This document shows positions 43,162-51,643 of a stretch of 64,000 nt of DNA, piece by piece. The notes beneath the pieces are model-generated. The model was not told where the DNA came from and did no database searches. It worked only from the letters and a program-made list of their open reading frames with translations. Position 1 is the first letter of the stretch; each line of letters starts with the position of its first letter. A program made the translations under genes and the position numbers. The DNA is taken from assembly GCA_018434685.1 (NCBI GenBank), contig JAHDOV010000021.1, positions 62,001 to 126,000 of the forward strand. Direction: 5' to 3'. The stretch is from Deltaproteobacteria bacterium (lineage in GTDB: Bacteria > Desulfobacterota > Desulfomonilia > UBA1062).

Positions 43162-43190
43162 TTGAATTTTTCATCCAATAGCTGTATCGA
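43162..43190 (+). promoter_or_regulatory. groESL promoter
   Basis: TTGAAT (43162-43167) and TATCGA (43185-43190) have 17-base spacing, which places the start of transcription at the edge of the CIRCE element that follows. Confidence 0.65.
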
Positions 43191-43191
43191 T

Positions 43192-43220
43192 GTTAGCACT
43201 CATAAGGAATGAGTGCTAAC
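43192..43220 (+). promoter_or_regulatory. CIRCE operator of groESL
   Basis: TTAGCACTC, nine spacer bases and GAGTGCTAA form a perfect CIRCE (core 43193-43219). It is the binding site of the heat-shock repressor HrcA, which is not encoded in this window. It lies just 25 bases before the groS ATG. Confidence 0.96.
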
Positions 43221-43244
43221 AAAATTGATTAAAGGAGGAAAGGA

Positions 43245-43532
43245 ATGAAAATAAGACCACTGCAGGATAGAGTGTTGGTCAAGAGGATCGAAGAGGAAGA
43301 GAAGACCAAGGGCGGAATCATAATTCCTGATACCGCAAAAGAGAAGCCCCAGATGGGTGTTATCATGGCAGCCGGCAAGGGAAAGAAGTCAGAAGATGGA
43401 AAGCTCATTCCCATCGATGTCAAGCAGGGAGACAAGGTTCTCTTTTCTAAATACGCGGGCACGGAAGTGAAGGTTGAAGGGCAGGAAATGTTGATCATGA
43501 GAGAAGACGATATTCTCGGCGTTATCGAGTAA
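43245..43532 (+). CDS. groS: Co-chaperonin GroES
   Basis: This 95-residue Hsp10 forms the heptameric lid of GroEL. Family motifs: [36 protein letters not shown], the mobile loop being within [28 protein letters not shown]; and DDILGVIE at the end. AAAGGAGG precedes the ATG. groL follows after 16 bases. The CIRCE element upstream makes it a heat-inducible, HrcA-regulated operon. Confidence 0.97.
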   Translation: MKIRPLQDRVLVKRIEEEEKTKGGIIIPDTAKEKPQMGVIMAAGKGKKSEDGKLIPIDVKQGDKVLFSKYAGTEVKVEGQEMLIMREDDILGVIE

Positions 43533-43548
43533 ATAAGGAGGAAAGAAG

Positions 43549-45195
43549 ATGGCTGGAAAAGATATTATCTATAGTCAGGAAGCACGAGCAAAGGTTTTGA
43601 AGGGTGTTGACAAGCTCGCCAATGCCGTTAAGGCGACCTTGGGGCCAAAGGGAAGAAATGCTATTCTGGACAAGATGTTCGGCGCACCGACCGTTACGAA
43701 AGACGGTGTCAGTGTGGCAAAAGAGATCGAACTGAAAGACAAGTTCGAGAACATGGGTGCCCAGATGGTCAAGGAAGTGGCTTCAAAGACATCCGATGTG
43801 GCCGGTGACGGAACCACAACAGCAACCGTTCTCGCTCAGTCTATCTATACCGAAGGGCTCAAGTATCTCGCCGGTGGGATGAATGCCATGGATCTCAAGC
43901 GCGGGATCGACAAGGCAACTTTAAAGGTAGTGGAAGAGCTCAAGAAGATGAGCAAGAGCGTTGAAGACAAGAAAGAGATCGAGCAGGTGGGAACCATCTC
44001 TGCCAATGGTGATGCCGAAGTCGGCGAAATGATCGCTGATGCCATGGACAAGGTGGGCAAAGAAGGTGTCATCACGGTGGAAGAGGCGAAAGGTATGGAG
44101 ACCACGCTGGAACTGGTAGAGGGAATGCAGTTCGACAGAGGCTACCTCTCTCCCTACTTCGTAACCGACGCCGAGCGGATGGAAACCATACTGGAAGATC
44201 CGTATCTCCTTATTTACGACAAGAAGATCGGCAACATGAGAGACATCATCCCGGTTCTCGAGCAGATTGCAAAAGAGGGAAGGGCCTTTGTTATCCTCGC
44301 TGAGGATGTCGAGGGCGAAGCCCTTGCAACACTGGTTGTCAACAAGCTCAGGGGAACCCTCAAGTGCGCTGCGGTCAAGGCCCCGGGCTTTGGCGACCGA
44401 CGCAAGGCAATGCTTGAAGATATCGCTATCCTCACCGGTGGCCAGGTTGTGTCCGAAGACCTCGGCAGAAAGCTGGAGTCGGTCAAGGTTGCTGATCTTG
44501 GCATGGCAAAGAAGATCATCATCGACAAGGACAATACCACAATCGTCGAGGGTGTCGGCAAGAGCGCCGAGATCCAGGGCAGGATCACGCAGATCAAGGC
44601 CCAGATCGAGGAATCTTCCTCTGACTACGACAAGGAAAAGCTCCAGGAAAGACTTGCCAAGCTTGCCGGCGGCGTTGCCGTAATCAAGGTTGGCGCAGCA
44701 ACAGAACCTGAGATGAAAGAGAAGAAGGCCAGGGTCGAAGATGCTCTCCATGCAACCCGTGCAGCCGTTGAAGAGGGTTTCCTCGCAGGCGGCGGTGTGG
44801 CTCTGCTGCGTTGCATCGAGAAGCTCGACAAGCTCGAACTTGCAGGTGACCAGGCATTCGGCGTAAAGATCGTTCAGAAGGCACTTGAGGAGCCGCTCAG
44901 GCAGATAGCTGTCAACGCCGGCCTCGAAGGTGGCATCGTCGTGGAGAAGGTCAAGGGTCTGAAAGGGAACAATGGCTTCAATGCCGACACGGAGGTCTAC
45001 GAAGACATGCTCAAGGCCGGGATCATCGATCCCACGAAGGTGGCCAGGTCTGCACTGCAGAATGCAGCATCGGTTTCCGGACTGCTCCTCACCACCGAGG
45101 TCATGATCGCCGAGCATCCCGAAGAGAAACCAGCGGGCGGCGGAATGCCGGGCGGCGGTATGCCCGACATGGGCGGCATGGGCGGCATGATGTAA
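43549..45195 (+). CDS. groL: Chaperonin GroEL
   Basis: This 548-residue Hsp60 folds proteins in the cytoplasm with ATP and GroES. The sequence matches GroEL throughout: [42 protein letters not shown] (ATP site), [19 protein letters not shown], and [17 protein letters not shown]. The tail is the usual Gly-Gly-Met repeat ([19 protein letters not shown]). It is the second gene of the CIRCE-controlled operon and ends with a strong terminator. Confidence 0.98.
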   Translation: MAGKDIIYSQEARAKVLKGVDKLANAVKATLGPKGRNAILDKMFGAPTVTKDGVSVAKEIELKDKFENMGAQMVKEVASKTSDVAGDGTTTATVLAQSIYTEGLKYLAGGMNAMDLKRGIDKATLKVVEELKKMSKSVEDKKEIEQVGTISANGDAEVGEMIADAMDKVGKEGVITVEEAKGMETTLELVEGMQFDRGYLSPYFVTDAERMETILEDPYLLIYDKKIGNMRDIIPVLEQIAKEGRAFVILAEDVEGEALATLVVNKLRGTLKCAAVKAPGFGDRRKAMLEDIAILTGGQVVSEDLGRKLESVKVADLGMAKKIIIDKDNTTIVEGVGKSAEIQGRITQIKAQIEESSSDYDKEKLQERLAKLAGGVAVIKVGAATEPEMKEKKARVEDALHATRAAVEEGFLAGGGVALLRCIEKLDKLELAGDQAFGVKIVQKALEEPLRQIAVNAGLEGGIVVEKVKGLKGNNGFNADTEVYEDMLKAGIIDPTKVARSALQNAASVSGLLLTTEVMIAEHPEEKPAGGGMPGGGMPDMGGMGGMM

Positions 45196-45230
45196 GAGCT
45201 TCGCCTCTGTCCGAGCGAACAGTAATCAGC

Positions 45231-45269
45231 AAAGGGGGCCGGGTATTTTATCCGGCCCCCCTTTTTTTT
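45231..45269 (+). terminator. Terminator of groESL
   Basis: The stem AAAGGGGGCCGG (45231-45242) pairs with CCGGCCCCCCTTT (from 45252), and a run of eight T follows (45262-45269). It is a textbook Rho-independent terminator 36 bases after the groL stop. Confidence 0.92.
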
Positions 45270-45510
45270 GTGTCTGATCACGGGCAGTGGCACCGAGGAG
45301 CGTTCGTCGGATGCGGGGTGCCTATAGGGAAAAGGGATACGGGCACTGGGTTGCTTGTTATCGGGGTAGTGAATGCTGCGCGGAATAATACCAGGGTCGG
45401 CTGGGAGAGTTTACAGCGCCGGTTGCGAACAGGGACCTGAGATCATCCAGGGGCCGCCTGAAAGGATGCCTCATGTCGAGCCCCTAAAGACAGGGGCATC
45501 CCAGGGTTCG
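45270..45510. other. Intergenic region after groESL
   Basis: No gene is supported. Near the TetR stop codon two hairpins can form on the minus strand, CCCAGGG/CCCTGGG and CCCCT/AGGGG, without T tracts. They may end the TetR transcript. Confidence 0.5.
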
Positions 45511-46152
45511 TTATCCCTGGGCCTTGACCACATTCCTGCCCAGGAGCTCGAAGATATCCTGGATGATATCCTTTTTCCGCAGGGTGCCCTTGTGGTTGTG
45601 CAGGACAATGACGCTCCTCAGGATCAGTTCATTGAGGACCCCGGCCAGGATGTAGGGATGTACATTGACGACAAGGTTCTGTTCCTGCGCCTCGCGGATC
45701 ATCTCAACGAGCCGGGACTCTATTTCCTTGTAGGCGTGGATATTCTTGAGGGTATAGGCTGACATGTGCCGTTTTTTCTTGATTTCATTGATGCCGTACT
45801 CGGACATGAAGATATTGAGCAACTGCGAATTCTCGATGTAGAGATCGAGCAGCTTGAGGATCAGGGTTCGTAGTTTATCGAGTGGCGAGGTCTTCTCATC
45901 GGTGATCTCGTCGAAGATATCCGATATGTCCGAGAGTATTCCCGAGATGAGCGCGGCGAAGATATCTTCCTTGTTGGTGAAGTGATTGTAGATGGTTCTC
46001 CTGTCGAATCCGGAATGCTGGGCGATATCTTCCATGGTGGTGGCGTAAAACCCCTTCTTATGAAAGAGTTCGCGTGATGACCGCAAGATAATGACCTTGT
46101 TCCGGAGTATCTGTTTCTTTCGTCTGACCTTTTTCTGCATGTCCTGGCCCAT
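45511..46152 (-). CDS. TetR/AcrR-family transcriptional regulator
   Basis: This 213-residue protein has the TetR helix-turn-helix at residues ~25-70 (SRELFHKKGFYATTMEDIAQHSGFDRRTIYNHFTNKEDIFAALI) and a helical ligand/dimer domain behind it. The region RRKKQ before the HTH is basic. Its ligand and target are unknown, since no transporter or enzyme gene is adjacent. It is divergent from yacG, whose promoter region it may control. An ATG at 46140 (with fewer N-terminal residues) is an alternative start; the GAGGA before 46152 is very close. Confidence 0.88.
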   Translation of the reverse strand: MGQDMQKKVRRKKQILRNKVIILRSSRELFHKKGFYATTMEDIAQHSGFDRRTIYNHFTNKEDIFAALISGILSDISDIFDEITDEKTSPLDKLRTLILKLLDLYIENSQLLNIFMSEYGINEIKKKRHMSAYTLKNIHAYKEIESRLVEMIREAQEQNLVVNVHPYILAGVLNELILRSVIVLHNHKGTLRKKDIIQDIFELLGRNVVKAQG

Positions 46153-46259
46153 TCCTCATTGATGTTACTATTAAAAACCACTCTTTTTCCACTTTAGTCA
46201 ATAGAAATCTCTCAGTGCATAAAGGGCGTAATAATTCACAAGGTGCGTATCGCATGAAT

Positions 46260-46288
46260 TTGACAAGAACCCCCTGGTGCTATATATG
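46260..46288 (+). promoter_or_regulatory. Predicted promoter of yacG-pcnB
   Basis: TTGACA (46260-46265) and TATATG (46283-46288) have 17-base spacing. The leader to the yacG ATG at 46419 is long, about 125 bases, so a second promoter closer to the gene cannot be excluded. Confidence 0.5.
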
Positions 46289-46418
46289 GTCTCTCAGGGT
46301 TTGCTGAAACAGAAGATCCCTGATATAATCCCGCAGACAATTGATCTGGTCATGCATGCTCTAGTGACGAGGGAAAGAGACAGTGTCTTAAAACAGGACA
46401 GATATATAGGATATCAGT

Positions 46419-46607
46419 ATGCACATACAGAAACACAAAGTTGTAAGGTGCCCGAGTTGCGGCAAAGAGGTTCCCTTTGAGAACAACCCCTACAGACCCT
46501 TCTGCTCGCGTGGATGTAAAGGCGTCGACCTCATTCACTGGGCAGATGAATCATACAGAATCCACAAAAATGAACATGACGGTGAAGACCCCGAAGATGG
46601 AAAATAG
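46419..46607 (+). CDS. yacG: DNA gyrase inhibitor YacG-type zinc-finger protein
   Basis: This 62-residue protein matches YacG: VRCPSCGKEVPFENNPYRPFCSRGCKGVDLIHWADESYRI. Four cysteines (CPSC and CSRGC) bind zinc. In Escherichia coli the homologue inhibits gyrase by binding GyrB. The C-terminal tail is acidic. The next gene, poly(A) polymerase, overlaps its stop codon by about 11 bases, so the two are co-translated. Confidence 0.93.
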   Translation: MHIQKHKVVRCPSCGKEVPFENNPYRPFCSRGCKGVDLIHWADESYRIHKNEHDGEDPEDGK

Positions 46608-47850
46608 ACAGCCAGTCGTAGTTGAACGATCCAACCACACAATCTCCCGGAAGCAGATCGATCCCGATGCATTGAAGGTGCTTTACCGGCTCTATCGGAA
46701 CGGGTTCAAGGGCTATCTCGTCGGTGGGGCGGTGCGAGATCTCCTGCTCGACAAGACGCCGAAAGACTTTGACGTGGTCACCGATGCCCGGCCGGGACAG
46801 ATAAAGAAGCTCTTCGCCAATTGCTTCCTCATCGGAAAGCGGTTCCGCCTTGCGCACATCCGTTTCAAGGGGGGCAAGATTATCGAGGTTGCCACGTTCA
46901 GGAAGGAACCCGATGAGCCCACAGAGATCAGTGTCGATAAGAACAATACCTTCGGGACCCCTGAAGAGGATGCCTTCAGGCGGGATATCACGATCAACGG
47001 ACTCTTCTATGATATCGCGAACTTCTCCATCATTGATTTCGTGGGAGGGCTTGAAGACATAAGTCGCGGCAGGGTATGCGTCATCGGGGATCCCCGTGAG
47101 CGGTACACAGACGACCCGGTGAGGATATGGCGGGTCATGAGGCATGCCGCCCGCCTGAACTTCTCGATCGAAGAAGACACTGCCCGTGGCATTGAGACCT
47201 GCAAGCACCTTCTCCTTCAGGCTTCCGGGGCCAGGCTCTTTGAAGAGCTCAACAAGGACATAAACTCGGGTTTTTCCGCTGCGCTGCTGCGGTTGTTTCA
47301 CCGCTTCGATGCGCTGTCCTGCCTTTTCGGCACGGTGGGTACCTATCTCGAGAAGTCGCCCGATGCCGTACGGAAGGTCTGCGATCTCCTGGAGGTGGTT
47401 GATTCCACCAGGAATTCGGAGGACAGCCTGTCGCAGGAGGCGCGGTATTCACTCCTGTTCTGGCCGTGGGCCAATTCGCTCATCTCGCAGAACAATCAGC
47501 AGGATGTCGATAAGATGGAGCTGCTCAACGACGCATTTCTGGGAACAGGAATGCCCATCATTATCCCCAAGGGCCTCAGGGCCGGCATCATCCAGACCAT
47601 CTGTATCGTGGAGCGGATGTTCGCTGCAATGGAAACCTCGCGCATGAAGTGGTCATTGAAGAAGAGGGCCCGATACCGGGATGCATCGATCATCTTTTCC
47701 ATCATCCACAATGGTTGCCTGGTTTCGGCACGAGATCCGTTCGAGGATATCTTCAGGGAAAAACACAAAACCGCCCCACGCCGTCCCCGGAGACGGAGAT
47801 ATAAAAAGACAAAGAAGACCGCAGCAAGCCCTGATTCCCCGGGGGCATAG
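46597..47850 (+). CDS. pcnB: Poly(A) polymerase / CCA-adding-type nucleotidyltransferase
   Basis: This protein has about 417 residues from ATG 46597, which overlaps the yacG stop; upstream ATGs at 46570 and 46576 are possible. The class II nucleotidyltransferase core is clear: GFKGYLVGGAVRDLLLDKTPKDFDVVTDARP (catalytic DxD) and RRDITINGLFYD. A tRNA-NTase-like helical domain follows (DPVRIWRVMRHAARLNFSIEEDT). The end is strongly basic (RRPRRRRYKKTKK), as in PcnB, and would bind RNA. PcnB adds poly(A) tails that promote decay; CCA addition is a less likely alternative. Confidence 0.9.
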   Translation: MENRQPVVVERSNHTISRKQIDPDALKVLYRLYRNGFKGYLVGGAVRDLLLDKTPKDFDVVTDARPGQIKKLFANCFLIGKRFRLAHIRFKGGKIIEVATFRKEPDEPTEISVDKNNTFGTPEEDAFRRDITINGLFYDIANFSIIDFVGGLEDISRGRVCVIGDPRERYTDDPVRIWRVMRHAARLNFSIEEDTARGIETCKHLLLQASGARLFEELNKDINSGFSAALLRLFHRFDALSCLFGTVGTYLEKSPDAVRKVCDLLEVVDSTRNSEDSLSQEARYSLLFWPWANSLISQNNQQDVDKMELLNDAFLGTGMPIIIPKGLRAGIIQTICIVERMFAAMETSRMKWSLKKRARYRDASIIFSIIHNGCLVSARDPFEDIFREKHKTAPRRPRRRRYKKTKKTAASPDSPGA

Positions 47851-47866
47851 GCTGCAGATCGATTCC

Positions 47867-48505
47867 TCAGGGGGCCTTTATCAGCCCCTTGACTGCCGAG
47901 AGTCTCATCCATGACAATGCCCATATGAGGGCCAGCAGAAGCAGTGCAGAGCACAGACAGGCACAGATCAGGAGCAGAAATCTATAACTCTGGTAGCCGG
48001 ACAGGGCAAGGAGTGCCTCTTCATCGGATACGAGCGCAATGATATGAGAGTTGCCGGTATCGGAACTCCACGATACCCATTGCCTGGGCGATATCTTGTC
48101 GGGCCTGATCCAGTCGGTTCCGCCTTTGTTCATGCGGAGCTGCTTGAGCATTTCCTGGGAGTGCAGGAAATCGCCGAAGGCCTCCGTGAGCGTCATGTTC
48201 TTCCCCTCGAGCCGGTCGAGGTTCGAGGCGATTATGGTGTTGCCTTCGATGATGCAATACGAGAAGGTATCGTAAAAAGGCCACAGTATGTCCTGCGTTT
48301 CGCTGCCCGGCTTGAGCCGGTCGGCAGCCAGCATCAGGATCTTCTCCTGCAGCGAGGTCATCTTCTCCACATGCTCTTGCTGCCTGATGTTCATGAGCAC
48401 AAAGACGGACAGCCACACGAGGATGAGTATGAGAACAATGACAACCTCGACCCGCGATATCTTCTTGGCCAGGACTCTGAATTGTGGTGGTTTTGACTCT
48501 GCCAT
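47867..48505 (-). CDS. Membrane sensor-like protein without output domain
   Basis: This 212-residue protein has a basic cytoplasmic start, a transmembrane helix (VEVVIVLILILVWLSVFVLM) and a periplasmic domain of ~130 residues. A second helix (SYRFLLLICACLCSALLLLALIWAL) and a short tail follow. The layout copies the sensor module of chemoreceptors or histidine kinases, and the periplasmic part begins with a coiled-coil helix (RQQEHVEKMTSLQEKILML). However, no HAMP, kinase or GGDEF output follows. It may be a stand-alone sensor, or the remains of a longer gene. It is convergent with pcnB. Confidence 0.65.
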   Translation of the reverse strand: MAESKPPQFRVLAKKISRVEVVIVLILILVWLSVFVLMNIRQQEHVEKMTSLQEKILMLAADRLKPGSETQDILWPFYDTFSYCIIEGNTIIASNLDRLEGKNMTLTEAFGDFLHSQEMLKQLRMNKGGTDWIRPDKISPRQWVSWSSDTGNSHIIALVSDEEALLALSGYQSYRFLLLICACLCSALLLLALIWALSWMRLSAVKGLIKAP

Positions 48506-48596
48506 AATGAACCACTTGTATCTAAGTTGGCTAAATTATGCAAGAGTCCTGTTAGGATTCGTGGCTGGATTCATGTATTGCATAATATCCACAGAT

Positions 48597-48719
48597 ATGA
48601 TAGACAATGCAGATATGCAAAAATCACAACATATTGATATCATTGACAAAATGCTAATACAACTGGTTGGCACACTAGATGCATTAAACATCCGAGAGTT
48701 AAGAGAGGACAGGGTATGA
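48597..48719 (+). CDS. Candidate 40-residue protein upstream of the 48716 gene
   Basis: A short frame, beginning at ATG 48597 (MIDNADMQ), encodes a hydrophilic helical peptide (QHIDIIDKMLIQLVGTLDALNIRELREDRV). Its stop overlaps the next ATG (ATGA), which suggests coupling. The frame stays open to an ATG at 48507, which would add a hydrophobic stretch. The local sequence is AT-rich compared with neighbours. Family unknown, existence uncertain. Confidence 0.35.
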   Translation: MIDNADMQKSQHIDIIDKMLIQLVGTLDALNIRELREDRV

Positions 48720-48940
48720 GCAGAAGAGGCAATCTAGATATTATCTTAAAGAATATGGATACCAGTCGTGCCACGAAGATACTAGCAAAGACACTTTACA
48801 AGGAACTCATCAATAATGGGTTCTCAAATAAGGATATAATCAACTTCTCGAAAGAGATGATCGACTTCATGGCTGCCGAGATGAAGAAGAAGGCCACATC
48901 AGAGGCGTCCAGCAAGAAGGATCGGTTACTTATCGGCTAG
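48716..48940 (+). CDS. Small helical conserved-type protein of unknown function
   Basis: This 74-residue basic protein is predicted almost fully helical (TSRATKILAKTLYKELINNGFSNKDIINFSKEMIDFMAAEMKKK). It has no transmembrane segment or cysteines. The start is coupled to an upstream short frame by ATGA. The last 15 bases overlap the 3' end of cmk on the other strand. Its codon use and the preceding bases are AT-richer than the flanking genes, which may point to acquisition. I do not recognise the family. Confidence 0.6.
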   Translation: MSRRGNLDIILKNMDTSRATKILAKTLYKELINNGFSNKDIINFSKEMIDFMAAEMKKKATSEASSKKDRLLIG

Positions 48941-49591
48941 TTTCTCCTGTATAACCTCGACTACCTTTTGTACCACACCCGCGACAGTGAGGTGTGTCGT
49001 ATCCACCACAATGGCGTGTTCCGGCACGACAAGCGGCGCTGTCTGACGTGATATGTCGCGCTGGTCGCGGTTCTTCACATCTGTCAGGACCTGATCGAAC
49101 GAAACGGCAACCCCCTTCGAGATCATTTCTTCGTGCCTCCGCCGTGCCCGTTCTGTTGCCGAGGCATCGAGGTATATCTTCACGCTGGCATCCGGGAAGA
49201 CCACGGACCCGGTATCCCTGCCTTCGACGACGAGAGATTGCTGGTCGCTGAAGGCCCTCTGTACGGCGAGGAGGACCTTCCTGACCGAGGGATGGACCGC
49301 GATCCTGGAGGAAAGGGTGCTGACTCGGCTGGATCGGATCTCGTCAGTCACATCCGTGCCGTTTACTTCAACCCGGTTATCCTTTAGCTCAATGGTCGTC
49401 TCCGATACGATCCTGCCGCACTCGGCATTGTCGTCGATATCACCGCCTGCTCCATCGACTGCCAGGGCAGCAGCCCGGTACAGGGCACCGGTATCGAGGT
49501 AGAGATAGCCGAGCCTCTGGGCCACCATCCGGGCAACGGTGGATTTGCCGGTCCCAGCGGGGCCGTCTATGGTTACGACGACGTGCTTCAT
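48926..49591 (-). CDS. cmk: Cytidylate kinase
   Basis: This 221-residue P-loop kinase phosphorylates CMP and dCMP. The N terminus VVTIDGPAGTGKSTVARMVAQRLGYLYLDTGALYRA carries the Walker A and the base-binding region. VEGRDTGSVVFPDASVKIYLDASATERARRR is the typical later block (usually GRDIG). ATG 49591 overlaps the aroA stop as ATGA; a longer open frame to 49660 lies inside aroA and is rejected. It is the last gene of the aromatic amino acid operon, an aroA-cmk pairing common in bacteria. Confidence 0.94.
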   Translation of the reverse strand: MKHVVVTIDGPAGTGKSTVARMVAQRLGYLYLDTGALYRAAALAVDGAGGDIDDNAECGRIVSETTIELKDNRVEVNGTDVTDEIRSSRVSTLSSRIAVHPSVRKVLLAVQRAFSDQQSLVVEGRDTGSVVFPDASVKIYLDASATERARRRHEEMISKGVAVSFDQVLTDVKNRDQRDISRQTAPLVVPEHAIVVDTTHLTVAGVVQKVVEVIQEKLADK

Positions 49592-50832
49592 CTGAGTCTC
49601 TCCATGGCTGTGAAGAAGCCCGGGTATGAAATATCGACACAGGCTGTGTCGTCCAGGCAAACTTCGATATCACATGCTAGTGCCAGGATATGAAATGACA
49701 TGGCTATCCGGTGATCAGAGAAGGTCTCCACCGCACCGGAGCGAGGCCGTATCGGCCCGTCGATGATCAATCCGTCCGGCAACTCCTCCACGCGGACCCC
49801 GAGATGAGAAAGCCCCCGGACCATCGCGGCAATCCGGTCGGTCTCCTTGACCCGCAGTTCCGCGGCATCCCTGATGATGGTGCGTCCTTGTGCAAGGCAG
49901 GCTGCCACTACGAGGATGGGGATCTCGTCGATGAGGCTCGGGATCTCCTCTCCCTCTATGGTGGTTGCCTGGAGTGCGCCGCCCTCCACGAGGAGATCTC
50001 CCACCGGTTCTCCTGCCTGCTCACGAATGTTTTCCACGGATACGGGTGCGCCCATCCGCTTCAGGACGTTCATGAACCCGGTCCTGGTCGGGTTCATGCA
50101 GACGTTCCTGATGAGGACCTGCGACCCCGGAGTCGCCGCTGCCCAGACTGCCGGGAATGCCGCGGATGAGGGATCTCCCGGCACGCGTACCTCGCGTGCT
50201 TCGAGGCTCGCCGGGCCGGTCAGGCTGATGGTGTTCTCCTTGATGGCGAGCTTCACGCCGAAGTGGGCCAGCATACGTTCCGTGTGGTCGCGGCTCCTGG
50301 TGGGCTCCTGCACCGTCGTTGTCCCCCGGGCACTCAGCCCGGCCAGGAGCAGGGCTGATTTTACCTGTGCGGAAGCGACCTTGAGGCCATAGGATATCCC
50401 CTTGAGGGTGCCCCCGTGTATTGCCAGCGGGAGATACCTGCCCTGTCTGGCCAGGAAACGGGCCCCCATCTTCTCCAGGGGTTCGATGACCCGTCCCATG
50501 GGCCGGCATACGAGCGAGCTGTCGCCGGTCAGGGTGGTCACGCCGTCGATGCCTGCACAGATCCCGCTGATGAGCCTGGCCGTGGTCCCGGAATTGCCCG
50601 CATCGATAACAGACACCGGCTCCCGCAGGGATCCCCCCTCAACGACCCAGGTGTCGCCCTTTTTCCCTATCGCTGCCCCGAGGGATCGCATGGCCTCCCG
50701 CGTGCTCTGCACGTCTCTGGACTCCAGCGCCCCTTCAATGGCCGTGGTGCCCCGGGCAAGGGCACCGAACATGAAGGCCCGGTGAGAAATGGATTTGTCG
50801 CCCGGGGGTGTTGTTTCACCGTTTATCTTCAT
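49588..50832 (-). CDS. aroA: 3-phosphoshikimate 1-carboxyvinyltransferase (EPSP synthase)
   Basis: This 414-residue shikimate-pathway enzyme transfers enolpyruvyl from PEP to shikimate 3-phosphate. Signatures are PPGDKSISHRAFMFGALA, DAGNSGTTARLISG, LLLAGLSARGTT, RVPGDPSSAAFPAV, and RVKETDRIAAMVRGL near the end. Its start overlaps tyrA by 17 bases and its stop overlaps cmk, showing tight coupling. The GNSGTTARL motif is the PEP/glyphosate-binding region. Glyphosate class cannot be decided by eye. Confidence 0.95.
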   Translation of the reverse strand: MKINGETTPPGDKSISHRAFMFGALARGTTAIEGALESRDVQSTREAMRSLGAAIGKKGDTWVVEGGSLREPVSVIDAGNSGTTARLISGICAGIDGVTTLTGDSSLVCRPMGRVIEPLEKMGARFLARQGRYLPLAIHGGTLKGISYGLKVASAQVKSALLLAGLSARGTTTVQEPTRSRDHTERMLAHFGVKLAIKENTISLTGPASLEAREVRVPGDPSSAAFPAVWAAATPGSQVLIRNVCMNPTRTGFMNVLKRMGAPVSVENIREQAGEPVGDLLVEGGALQATTIEGEEIPSLIDEIPILVVAACLAQGRTIIRDAAELRVKETDRIAAMVRGLSHLGVRVEELPDGLIIDGPIRPRSGAVETFSDHRIAMSFHILALACDIEVCLDDTACVDISYPGFFTAMERLR

Positions 50833-51643
50833 AGAGATCTCTCCTGATCGTGGCGTAGCGCCGCAGCATCCCTTCGAGCTCCTGGTCTCTTCCCGTGCGG
50901 ATAACGTCCCGTATTGTCCCGAGCTCGGCCATATACTCGTCGATGAGCGAGAGCACGTGGTCCTTGTTGGCCATGAAGATGTCTCTCCACATCACCGGAT
51001 CGGATGCGGCTATGCGGGTGAAATCCCTGAACCCGGCCCCCAGGAGCTCACGGTGAAAGTGAATGTCGCCGGCAAGGCTCATGGACACGAAGCTGAGCAG
51101 GTGGGGCATGTGGCTGATGATGGCCATGAGTGCATCGTGTCTGTCCGGGGCCATGGCGGTGATGTGCGCTCCGCACGAGGTCCACAGCCACCGGACCTCT
51201 TCGATGCAGCGGTCCTTCGAGGCCTCGGTAGGGGTTATGATGCAGACCGCATCCCTGAACAGGGTGGCCTGGCTCGCGTCGTACCCGGGATTTTCCTTGC
51301 CCGCAATGGGGTGGGAGCCCACAAAGTACGGCCAGATGGCGTCTATGCGTCTGACGATGCTGTCCTTGGTGGAGCCCGTATCGGTGATGACCGTGCCGTG
51401 GGGCAGATGGGGGATCACCTTCTCGGCGGTCTCCACGATGCCTCCCACAGGCACGGCAATGACCACCAGGTCGCTTCCCGATGCCAGGGCAGGATCAGCT
51501 CCGCCGCAGGAGATGACCCCGTCTTCGAGCGCCTTGCGGGTGGTGGCCGGGTCGCGGTCGATGCCGGTTATCTCTGCCAGGCCGTTGAGCGCCCTGGCAA
51601 CGGATGCGCCGATGAGCCCGAGACCGATGATGGCGATCTTCAC
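50816..51643 (-). CDS. tyrA: Prephenate dehydrogenase
   Basis: This 275-residue NAD(P)-dependent enzyme oxidises and decarboxylates prephenate to 4-hydroxyphenylpyruvate for tyrosine. The Rossmann motif IIGLGLIGASVARAL opens the protein. VGSHPIAGKENPGYDAS (HPIAG) and HDALMAIISHMPHLLSF are TyrA hallmarks. There is no ACT or chorismate mutase domain, so it is the short monofunctional form. It overlaps hisC by 4 bases and aroA by 17. Arogenate dehydrogenase is an alternative specificity. Confidence 0.93.
   Translation of the reverse strand: MKIAIIGLGLIGASVARALNGLAEITGIDRDPATTRKALEDGVISCGGADPALASGSDLVVIAVPVGGIVETAEKVIPHLPHGTVITDTGSTKDSIVRRIDAIWPYFVGSHPIAGKENPGYDASQATLFRDAVCIITPTEASKDRCIEEVRWLWTSCGAHITAMAPDRHDALMAIISHMPHLLSFVSMSLAGDIHFHRELLGAGFRDFTRIAASDPVMWRDIFMANKDHVLSLIDEYMAELGTIRDVIRTGRDQELEGMLRRYATIRRDLYEDKR

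Noticed and set aside
43921-45117. 398-codon open frame antisense to groL
   Set aside because: GroEL is certain; the antisense frame is a known by-product of GroEL codon use.
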